DNA of 64,000 bases from Bradysia coprophila (Eukaryota > Arthropoda > Insecta > Diptera > Sciaridae). This document shows positions 38,890 to 47,397 of the stretch, piece after piece. Below the pieces are notes generated by a model. That model saw only the letters and a list, made by a program, of their open reading frames with translations, was not told the origin of the DNA and did not search any database. Where the stretch lies: the NCBI RefSeq assembly GCF_014529535.1, contig NW_023503670.1, positions 434,001 to 498,000 of the forward strand. Direction: 5' to 3'. Position 1 is the first letter of the stretch. Every line of letters starts with the position of its first letter. The translations under genes and the position numbers were made by a program.

Positions 38890-39231
38890 AGTTATGTATT
38901 TTTCAGGGGCATTTTTCAATTTTTAGTATCACAATTAATATTCGTCGAACACTGGCCACTAAGATTTAGCGAAACAATTACACACATTGATCGTTGTCAA
39001 ATTACATGATGTTATCGGACATTGTGGCAATGACTTATAAGTCGTCAGATATTTCCGCTTCAGCTTCGGACTGTGGAGTGGGTGGTGGTGTTATTACGAG
39101 TAAAGCGTCTTGCGTCTGCGAAACTAGGTTGTGTCATAGCAATGACTTTTCGGCGTTCGTATTCATCTAGTCTGTTGATCAATGAAGAAATGATATTTGA
39201 ATTCCTGTTATAAATGTTTCTGTCATTTGGC

Positions 39232-39672
39232 TTATGCGGTTTTGCACTGACGGACAATGACGCAGCTGTTTTGGCATATTTCACACTTTAGTAACAGTCT
39301 TTCTCTTAAATCGTCGAAGTCCTTCTGGTGTTCCTTTTTTATTTGATCTATCTTTTTTTCCATTTCATCGATCGCATTCCGATGCTTTTTTTGCATTTCG
39401 TTCATTTCTGTTTCTACAATAGTTGCCAAATTGAGATTTCTATTCAATCCTTTCTTCAAATTTTCTATAGTTGAATCAGCCACAGCGTTAGATGACAAGT
39501 TGTTAGCTGGCGAATCATCAATCGGTGTATCAGCTGGCGAATCGTTAATTGATGTATCGTTACCAGCTGGCAAATTGTTAGGTGACAAATCGATGGCCGC
39601 TAAATCGTTTTCCTGAGAATCGGCCGACGGGCTTAGACGTCGAATATGTTTCGACAAACGAGGCTCAGACAT
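39232..39672 (-). CDS. Hypothetical coiled-coil protein with terminal Cys motif
   Basis: An ATG-started ORF of 146 residues, not recognised. Residues 1-75 are Asp/Asn/Ser/Pro-rich with repeated (I/T)(D/N)DSPA(D/N) units. Residues about 85-130 are strongly charged and heptad-like (EMNEMQKKHRNAIDEMEKKI), suggesting a coiled coil. The end, KCEICQNSCVIVRQCK, looks like the first half of a RING-type zinc finger that stops at a TAA. An overlapping ORF in another frame (39284-39060; LINRLDEYERRKVIAMTQPS) could be its continuation after a frameshift or an unrecognised intron. It may therefore be a truncated or pseudogenised coil-plus-RING protein, or a real short protein. It converges tail-to-tail with rt. 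Confidence 0.4.
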   Translation of the reverse strand: MSEPRLSKHIRRLSPSADSQENDLAAIDLSPNNLPAGNDTSINDSPADTPIDDSPANNLSSNAVADSTIENLKKGLNRNLNLATIVETEMNEMQKKHRNAIDEMEKKIDQIKKEHQKDFDDLRERLLLKCEICQNSCVIVRQCKTA

Positions 39673-39956
39673 CTCAAAACCAATTATGGACGAAAATCTT
39701 TTCGTTATGGTTTCTTACTTAGTTAAGTTTTTGTTTCCTTTTTTGCTTCTTTAAAAATACAATTGTTACGAACTGTTTCGCACCCTCTAATGACATTCGA
39801 TGTGTTGCGATTTTTCGGTGAACGTTGTTGTTGTATACAACTGTATGTGTGTTTGTCACGTTTGTCAACAAAGCGATGTTTTTTTTCGAATTTAGGGGTT
39901 GCAAGATGCAATTTCTGTATTGCAGGGAAATTTATAAATAAAAACGACGGAAAACA

Positions 39957-40225
39957 TGATTAACATGATTAACCAGTGATTAACATGATGACGAATGGTT
40001 GATTAACCAGCATTACCCCGAGGGAATCGTCGCAAAATTACAAATGCACGTGAAATATGTTTGTTAATCACTGATTAACCGTTTGTTTTCACAAAACTCA
40101 TGTTGCTGATTAACAGATTAACTAAATTTTTTTTATTTTTAAAAGCGAAAAAAGGCTGCAATGCGCAACCAGTAAAAAACGATCTTTTCGAATTAACTGA
40201 TTAACCATGTTAATCACAAAAGAGT
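39957..40225. promoter_or_regulatory. Cluster of about ten GATTAAC/GTTAATC sites
   Basis: GATTAAC, or its complement, occurs about ten times in 270 bp, some paired as GTTAATCACTGATTAAC, a near-palindrome like an HNF1/homeodomain site. The cluster lies 0.3-0.55 kb upstream of the start of the minus-strand ORF at 39672. It may be a regulatory module or the remains of a small repeat; the sequence does not decide. Confidence 0.4.
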
Positions 40226-40324
40226 GGTTTCCCCCTCGGAACTTGAATATATCAAAACGGAATAAATAAAAGAAAATTGCGATAATAAATGCTTTGGCAA
40301 GTCTGTGGGGGAAATAATAAGTTT

Positions 40325-40392
40325 AATAACCTCGGCTTCACCTAGGATCAACAAAAAGACGAAAGGCGAACTATTCGACTTTTTATCCATAA
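40325..40392 (+). repeat. Dispersed repeat family member (diverged)
   Basis: ACCTCGGCTTCACCTAGGAT, CAACAAAAAGACG and GACTTTTTATCC match the family at 712-810 and 22.4-23.0 kb. Nothing else of note is visible between 40230 and 41470. Confidence 0.5.
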
Positions 40393-41474
40393 AGTTCTAT
40401 CAGAAGTAAGAAACAAACTACAGTAAGTGTAACCACGATCGATTTTAAATAGTTTTTCAATTAAGATAAGACTTTGTATGCAGTACGATCTATTTGGGTT
40501 GGTATTTTCTCGCCCTAATCTCACTTCCCCACATACTGACATCAGACATCTAGCACGACAAAATGCCTTCATATCACACGATACTTGTTGCATAAATAAC
40601 TATTCCATTGCATTAAAGAATGGTGTCCCTTATTGCATAGTTTATGTTGTTGTTGACTCGAAATTCGTTCAATTTAATTGCGTAAATTAGGGGAAGGAAA
40701 CAAGAGATGACCAATAACACGCCTTCTAATGAGTCTGTAACCTGAAAACACACGATCAATTTTGTTTGACGGGATCGACAATTATCCAGTGTTGACGCTT
40801 TTGTTAGTTCAATACTACCAAAGATTTCTTATTTCTCTAGGCATAATTAGGTGGTGAATATTGGATTACAACGGAAAACGGAGCATAATTGATCCCATCA
40901 ATGCAAAATTGCTGGTGGCAATCCACCGATTTATAAATATGTATTGTTCTCTTGACCCATTACATTTCCATTCTGGTTGCACAAATAGCGTCTTAGACGT
41001 CTAAGCATTCGTTCACCAATGAAGTGTCCAACAATGGTCCGACCAAAACATTTTTGGTCGTCATCTGTGGTGCAGAAACCCCTTGCCAGATCACTCAAAC
41101 TTTCAAATTTAATTCGATTTATTGACAAACTTCTTAACTACATCTACCAGTTCACGTAATGTTTGACCGTTCTTCGTCTCAATTTCTATTCTCTTCCTCT
41201 CCAGTTCCAGTAGCTGTTCATGTTGCTCGCAACGAATCTGCTCTCTTCGTTCATTCATTTTCACATATTCCCTAAACCATGAGGTGGTATCGTCAGTAGA
41301 GTCCGACCCGAGTAAAAATAAAAATCATTTGAGCTAATCACAGAATTCAATTAAATACAAAAAATTATCATAACTCATGTCCCAGCTTGTCCTCCCTCTG
41401 CAGCAAGCACATTGAAACGGTTTCTGAAATTAATTTAAAACTTCTTCACTATTCACCGAAGTGTGCGCCGTATA

Positions 41475-42352
41475 GCTGACATCTGGTAGCTCTGGAACAA
41501 AATCCTTTGTATGGGATGAAAAATTCTAGAAGCTATTACTCGGGCCAGGAGGCTTGGACTCATACAATTTTTTGTCAATATTTGCCTAGTAATAGTAGCT
41601 ATCGATTGAGTATAGTGAGACATGAGTCCAAGGCTGACATCTGGTAGCTCTGGAACAAAATCCTTTGTATGGGATGAAAAATTCTAGAAGCTTTATCTCG
41701 GGCCAGGAGGCTTGGACTCATACAATTTTTTGTCAGTATTTGCCTAGCACTAGTCGCTATCGATTGAGTGTAGTGAGACATGAGTCCAAGGCTGACTTCT
41801 GGTGGCTCTGGAACAAAATCCTTTGTATGGAATAAAAAATTCTAGAAGCTATATCTCGGGCCAGGAGGCTTGGACTCATATAATTTTTTGTCAGCATTTA
41901 CCTAGTACTAGTAGCTATCGATTGAGCATAGTGAGACATGGGTCCAAGGCTGACTTCTGGTAGCTCTGGAACAAAGTCCTTTTTATGGAATAAAAAATGC
42001 TAGAAGCTATATCTCGGGCCAGGAGGCTTGGACTCATACAATTTTTTGTGAGTATTTGCCTAGCACTAGTAGCTATCGATTGAGTATAGTGAGACATGAG
42101 TCCAAGGCTGACATCTGGTAGCTCTGGAACAAAGTCCTATGTATGGGATGAAAAATTCTAGAAGCTATATCTCGGGCTAGGAGTCTTGGACTCATATAAT
42201 TTTTTGTCAGCATTTACCCAGTACTAGTAGCTATCGATTGAGCATAGTGAGACATGGGTTCAAGGCTGACTTCTGGTAGCTCTGGAACAAAGTCCTTTGT
42301 ATGGAATAAAAAATTCTAGAAGCTATATCTCGGGCCAGTAGTCTTGGACCCA
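41475..42352 (+). repeat. 158-bp satellite array, 5.5 units
   Basis: The landmark GCTGAC(A/T)TCTGG starts at 41475, 41633, 41791, 41949, 42107 and 42265: a step of exactly 158 bp five times, then a partial unit ending near 42352. Each unit carries GGCTTGGACTCATA (or a one-base variant), TAGTGAGACATG and TCTAGAAGCT. In their right halves units 3 and 5 share one variant set (CAGCATTTACC, GAGCATAGTGAGACATGGG). Units 1, 2 and 4 share another (TATTTGCCTAG). Units 2-5 therefore look like two 316-bp dimers. Minus-strand ORFs in the array are by-products of the repeat. Confidence 0.95.
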
Positions 42353-42513
42353 TGAGGTATTTTGGATTTTGAAGTCTTAATTTACAAGCTTTCAAAATAT
42401 TATAAGAAGACGTCGATCCGAGACTTCCTTCTCATCCAAAACCAATTAAAGTAATTGGTACAATCAATGAGCCCAGATAAATACTATTCGACAATTACCG
42501 TACTTCATGTAAG

Positions 42514-42590
42514 AACGATTTAGCTCACATGAATTGTCATGAGTTGATGTGTGAGAGGGCCCGTGTTCGATCCCAGAGATGTGCGGTTTT
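42514..42590 (+). repeat. tRNA-like sequence, probable SINE head
   Basis: TAGCTCACATGA at 42521 resembles a pol III A box and GTTCGATCC at 42565 a B box. Their 44-bp spacing is that of a tRNA (positions 8 and 52). The predicted acceptor and T stems do not pair well, and a T-rich tail and a CTCTCTCAAGAGAGAG hairpin follow. It is therefore more likely a tRNA-derived SINE or a dead tRNA than a functional tRNA. Confidence 0.45.
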
Positions 42591-43422
42591 TTATTTCAGA
42601 AATTCAACTCTCTCTCAAGAGAGAGGTTAGGATGCGTTCACTTTTCATGTGCTGGTTTCTCTCATGTGCTGGCGTACCAGTAATCCTACAAGCTCGCATT
42701 TTTGTCACTTCTAGTCTGTAATAGCGGTAATAACAACATTTTGCCCGCATCGTCTTTTGTAAAACGTTAAATATAGCGAGAACGCTTCATTCAGCCCCTA
42801 TTGCAGCTTGCCAGGACGAGCTTTTATGCATTTTTTTTGATTTTTTATTTCCAACTACTTTTGAATATCGCATGGGTATGAATGATCTTTCATGGTATTA
42901 TGGCCTTTTGAGTTTGAGTATTGAATATTCTGTCTGTACTTGATGTGCCACTTGTATCACTTGATGTGATCGAAAAGCCATAAGTTGGCATCGGATTCGT
43001 CTAACATAGTCATTCAGCCATTTGTGTGGTTACATATAGAAGCTAATGAGCAACCAGGGCCGGACTGGCTATGAAAGGTGCTCTTGTGAAATGCAGGAAA
43101 ACGCGCTTGAAATGTATAGAAAAAAGCGCTTGATGTGAACAAAAGGCGTCAAAAGGCACGTCTGAAAGGCGCCAATATAGCAAATTGAATGAATTCAGAA
43201 AAGCGCACTTGTGCTTTGCCAAGTCGCCATATATGGCCAGTTCAGGCTTGTGAGCAACCAAATAAATGAACAGGATTTCATTCAATTTTATTTACCAAAA
43301 ATGGAGAGTTCACAAAAGCTTTGTGAAAAATGATGCGAATTAATCTAACAATTTGTACAACTCAAATGATGAGCCAGCCACTTTCTAGCCAACTTCCGGC
43401 TTCAGTAATAACACTTTCGTCG

Positions 43423-43544
43423 TACAATCGCTAAACCGAACTGGTGTGCATACGTTATTTTGCACCAGCTGGTCCCATTTGGAATTGTATGTGACCAGCT
43501 GGTGCAAAATAACGTATGCACACCAGTTCGGTTTAGCGATTGTA
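43423..43544. mobile_element. MITE, copy 2, TA-flanked
   Basis: Nearly identical to the element at 13190-13312: ends CAATCGCTAAACCGAACTGG and complement, interior TTTTGCACCAGCTGGTC, TA on both sides. Two copies 30 kb apart with matching limits define the element. Confidence 0.88.
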
Positions 43545-43594
43545 CATGCTCATGACTTTTCGATTTTTCCACATTTCTTGCCATTGTAGTGATT

Positions 43595-43796
43595 CACGAC
43601 AGAGTAAAGTTAACCAGGCAGGAGCGCTGATTTGACTAGGGACCTGAATGATCTAGTAGCCCTGTATTTTTTGCGAATGAAATTTTTCAATATATGTCAG
43701 TGTTCATTTGAGTTCATTTTCATACAGTGTATTAGGTCCCTTATCTGACGTTTCGAAAATGAACCGCTCCTGCCTGGTTTATTTTACTCTGCCGTG
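43595..43796 (+). mobile_element. 202-bp MITE, copy A, 7-bp duplication
   Basis: Terminal inverted repeats of about 30 bp start CACGACAGAGTAAAG on the left and CACGGCAGAGTAAAA on the complement of the right, and both run into CCAGGCAGGAGCG. AGTGATT precedes (43588-43594) and follows (43797-43803) the element. A second copy in the opposite orientation, also 202 bp, is at 46424-46625. Confidence 0.85.
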
Positions 43797-43814
43797 AGTG
43801 ATTTTAACCTAACA

Positions 43815-43996
43815 CACACGACAAGCATATTTACAGTTTTACTATTCAAACTATTACTTCATTTCATCGAAGATTTTCAGAGAAAGATTTCAAAAATCTT
43901 TTATTTTATTTGTTTTCAACCTGCTTTTTGCTATATAAGACCTCATCAGTCAGAGTTTGTCGTTTATTCTTGCTGTCGGTGTTGATAACAGATGAC
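43815..43996 (-). repeat. Dispersed 185-bp repeat, minus-strand copy
   Basis: The reverse complement contains ATCTGTTATCAACACCGAC, AGCAAGAATAAACGACAAA, AAATAAAAGATTTTTG and AATATGCTTG, in the order seen at 30387-30577. The TIR element at 44009 begins 12 bp beyond its outer end. Confidence 0.65.
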
Positions 43997-44008
43997 AGCC
44001 ATCTGTTA

Positions 44009-44757
44009 TAAACAGCCTCGATGAAGCGGGTAACAGTGGCAGAGTCGTTTTGTCGTTGCGTCATATTGCGACAAAGTGGTTCAACGAAAAAGTGACAGTT
44101 GTGAAAATTCTAAATTAGATTTTTTTGTTTTGATGTGGTTGATTGTGATGATTTTTCGTTTAGTGTGTGAAAAAGTGTGCAAAATTATGATTTTATTATA
44201 TTAATAATTGATTAATAATGTGCCACCCGTGACAGTGTTCTCATAAATAATAAAATCGGTGTTCAATGTTTTCAAAAACGAAAAATTCCATGGCCAATGT
44301 TCTCGTTCTCATAAACATTAAAATTGGTTTTATGTGAATAGATCCAAAGAAATTGTTACGTTGAGATATGAACCTAGGAAAGCACTCCAACGACCTGATT
44401 CATTTCATATGATCCCGTCGGTCTAGATTCTAGATCTGAGATTTTTTCTGATTCAGTTTATGTGAAGAGATTTTCTCTGATTAAATTCCTGTGATCAATC
44501 AATTAAAAGCCTCAACCCAACATGATTTTAATTAGACTTTCTTGTTTCAGGCCAGGTTTGACCTGTTGCGAGCATTAATTATGAAAATATTTATTATTTC
44601 TTGTGTTCAATCAATTCAAATCGAATTCTTGAAAATTAACATTCAAAAATGTTGCGCTAAAAAAATCCAAATTTTACGACAGATCCACTTTGTCGCATTT
44701 TCTCATGTCGCATATTTCTGTCTCTGCCACTGTTACCCGCTTCATCGAGGCTGTTTA
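44009..44757. mobile_element. 749-bp TIR element with 8-bp duplication
   Basis: The ends are TAAACAGCCTCGATGAAGC continuing as GGGTAACAGTGGCAGA, with an exact complement on the right: about 35 bp of perfect terminal repeat. Further in, ATTGCGACAAAGTGG is mirrored imperfectly. ATCTGTTA flanks both sides (44001-44008, 44758-44765). No transposase is seen. An 8-bp duplication suits hAT, P or Merlin families; I cannot choose. Confidence 0.85.
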
Positions 44758-45268
44758 ATCTGTTATGGCTTCCAACTGAAATTAAATTAATTTGTCTATC
44801 TCTCTTACTTTTATGAAATTACGGAATCTACTTGGTCAATTTTCGGTTCGTTGTGCTCCTTAGAGTACCCGAAGAGTTGACCTATTATTTAATAACGTGG
44901 AAAAGAACAGTCGTCAGCGAAGCAGATACAGCGAACAAACAATGGCTGGAAGTAAAATCACTTGCAAAGAATCGGGTTAGATGGCGACAATTTGTAGATG
45001 ATCTATGCTCCCACGTGGAGTAAGAATAAAGATGCTGATGAGTCGAAGATATTAAAACAATGTTTTGGCAGAAGGTTTTCGTCATATTCACCGATACTCA
45101 TGTAAATGAGATTTTGAACATAAATGTACAACTGTACAAAGTAAGTATTCCTGAATTTTTTAAATTCGATTAAGATGAACATAAATCCTATAACTCCAAT
45201 CAATAAACAATTATCGAACAGTAATTAAAAGCTGTATAAGTTGTGCAAACATCAAACATGTTCATAAT

Positions 45269-45706
45269 GTGACACCAAAGCACCAAGCAGGGTAATAGAA
45301 AAAAATAAAGTAGGTAATTTTGGCAGTGTCAAATGTCATTTTTATTTTATTAGATTTTTACACTCTTAAAAATGCGGTAAGAGCCAAGATATGTTCGAAA
45401 AATAGGCACAAACGTTCTTTCAATGAAAATATGATCACTGAAATGTACATTATTTTAACAAATAATCTAACATCACGTTAGCATTCTGCATACAAATAAC
45501 TAAATTACGTAACTGAATGTAAATTCTTTAATAAAAGTTAAATGAAAACCCTTCGCAGTAACCACTTTTTCGCTTTCAAATTTGCCTCCAATGGGGCATC
45601 TCACGGCGACTCCTGTCTAATATAATGTAAATGGCAACTCGTACTAAAAACTACTCTATTTGACACCAAAAAATCTCTATTACCCTGCTAGGTGCTTTGG
45701 TGACAC
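45269..45706. mobile_element. 438-bp TIR element
   Basis: The terminal repeat GTGACACCAAAGCACC, then AGCAGGGTAATAGA, is matched by its complement at the right (TCTATTACCCTGCT, one base different, GGTGCTTTGGTGACAC): about 30 bp. The interior is AT-rich with no ORF. No convincing target duplication. Confidence 0.75.
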
Positions 45707-46091
45707 CCATAGAGATACCTGAATGTTTTGTTTTGTTTGGGCAACGCACTGTCTCAGTGCTATGTTTGGGTGTTTACAGGTAGATCATTTGCGTATTAAG
45801 TGTATCAAGATCGAATTTTGAAACGTTTTCGGCGATAAATGTTTGGTGATCAATGCATGTCCCTGATCTGGAAAAACGTCATTGCTAGTCGCGAAAATCG
45901 TCTGTTTGGTTGAAGTATGCAAAATTCCACCGTCGAAAATACTGTGAGTTATACATACCAACACTGCCGTCGATTGTATAAAACAGAAACTCTGTGCCGA
46001 ACGGTTAAATAAAGACGTTGTACCGAAATTGGCAATAATAACCGTTCACGCTTTAGTCAACAGTTCGACAAATAAAAACAAGCCAATTAAA

Positions 46092-46325
46092 ATGGTCGAT
46101 ATGGAAATTGCTGCCATAGACCGGGCAAAAAATGAATTGAAAATGAATGCGAAGGGAAACGGCCCAAAACGACTGTACCAGTTGATATTTGAAGCTGGTG
46201 GTGATGGAAGCGACGACGGTAACATGGAGGGACGGTTATGCGACCGTTATCTGCAAATTATGAATTCGCACGGATTGACCTGCTTTAACATGGTTTTTCA
46301 GCAATGTCTGGACACGATTCGGTAA
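46092..46325 (+). CDS. Orphan small protein, not recognised
   Basis: The start ATG sits in a good insect context (AATTAAAATGG), and the frame runs 77 codons to TAA. It opens MVDMEIAAIDRAKNELKM and includes NGPKRLYQLIFEA, a Gly/Asp stretch, and GLTCFNMVFQQCLDTIR. Codon use looks coding-like and the composition is not that of a repeat. A GT-AG pair (46322-46364) would instead extend it to RRLSRENSGE with a stop at 46393, but a 43-nt intron is very short. It could be a small gene, one exon of a larger one, or a processed fragment. No family was recognised. Confidence 0.45.
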   Translation: MVDMEIAAIDRAKNELKMNAKGNGPKRLYQLIFEAGGDGSDDGNMEGRLCDRYLQIMNSHGLTCFNMVFQQCLDTIR

Positions 46326-46423
46326 AGATAGATTAAAGAAAAGAAAGTGCTTAACCTATTACAGACGGCTGTCCCGAGAAAATAGTGGAGAATGATTGTA
46401 TCGGCCTTTTGAGCGTCGTTACT

Positions 46424-46625
46424 CACGGCAGAGTAAAATAAACCAGGCAGGGGCGGTTCGGTTTCGAAACGTCAAATAAGGGACCTAACACACTGTATGA
46501 AAATGAACTCAAATGAACACTGACACAAATTGAAAAAATTTATTCGCATAAAATATAGCGCTACTAGATTATTCAGGTTCCTAGTCATATCAGCGCTTCT
46601 GCCTGATTAACTTTACTCTGTCGTG
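46424..46625 (-). mobile_element. 202-bp MITE, copy B
   Basis: Same element as 43595-43796, inverted: it starts CACGGCAGAGTAAAATAAAC and ends in the complement of CACGACAGAGTAAAGTTAA. No flanking duplication is visible (CGTTACT versus GCTCGAT). Confidence 0.8.
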
Positions 46626-47243
46626 GCTCGATGGAAAATACACCCCCGGAAAATCAGCCAAAGTGAAAATAAAGATAAGAATTCCCTTGTAAAAATAATA
46701 ATAAAAACATTTTTAGCTCGAGGGCAAAGTTCACTGAACAACATGTGCCCCGATTCTTTTGATAAGAATCGACATAAACCGAGGATCATTTGTTAAAGAA
46801 TAGCGTAAGTTGATAATTCTTCGATAATTTTTCTTCATCAATTTCGATGGTTGTAAAACGTTTCAGGGGAAGCAATGCCCTTCGATGGCAACAGGAAATT
46901 CTAGACTTTATCCATTCATCATTCGAAATTGATCAAGCCGGCAATTAAACGGTCAAAAGTAATGAAGTAAAGATGGTGAATAATCCTCTTGAAATACAGA
47001 TATAGTATATTTAGTACCAATGATATGCTTGCCGTCTAATCTATGATGATGGATATTCAGAAAACGGTGGAGAGACTGAGATTGAAACATTTGAAATTCG
47101 AATGTAAGTCGATTGAAGCACATAACAGCCTGGGTCTTATCAACAAGTTAATACAAATCTTGCAATGAATTGAAATTACTTTGGCGCCAACTTTTGAAAG
47201 CCATTAATTACTACAATTTCATTTGACATTGACAGTTTCTAAT

Positions 47244-47265
47244 TTGTGTGTGTGTGTGTGTGTGT
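47244..47265 (+). repeat. (TG)n microsatellite
   Basis: Eleven TG units about 130 bp upstream of the eIF2B-epsilon start. Translation through it gives a spurious Cys-Val-rich N-terminal extension. Confidence 0.9.
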
Positions 47266-47397
47266 CTCTTGATGTCTGTCATGACACTTTACATAACCCC
47301 CTTAAATTCGATAGAGCAGTGTTTATTCCAGTTTACGTCAGCTCTAATTTTCAATCAAAGTTTTTGCATTTTGTGGTTTGTATTTAGAAACGAAATC

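Noticed and set aside
41599-42097. Two similar minus-strand ORFs of 60 codons
   Set aside because: They are the same frame read through successive units of the 158-bp satellite.
42514-42590. Functional tRNA gene
   Set aside because: The boxes fit, but acceptor and T stems do not pair; kept only as a tRNA-like repeat.
47248-47397. N-terminal extension of eIF2B-epsilon (50 extra codons)
   Set aside because: It translates a TG microsatellite and AT-rich leader; the family start aligns with the ATG at 47398, and an acceptor-like TATTTAG precedes it.
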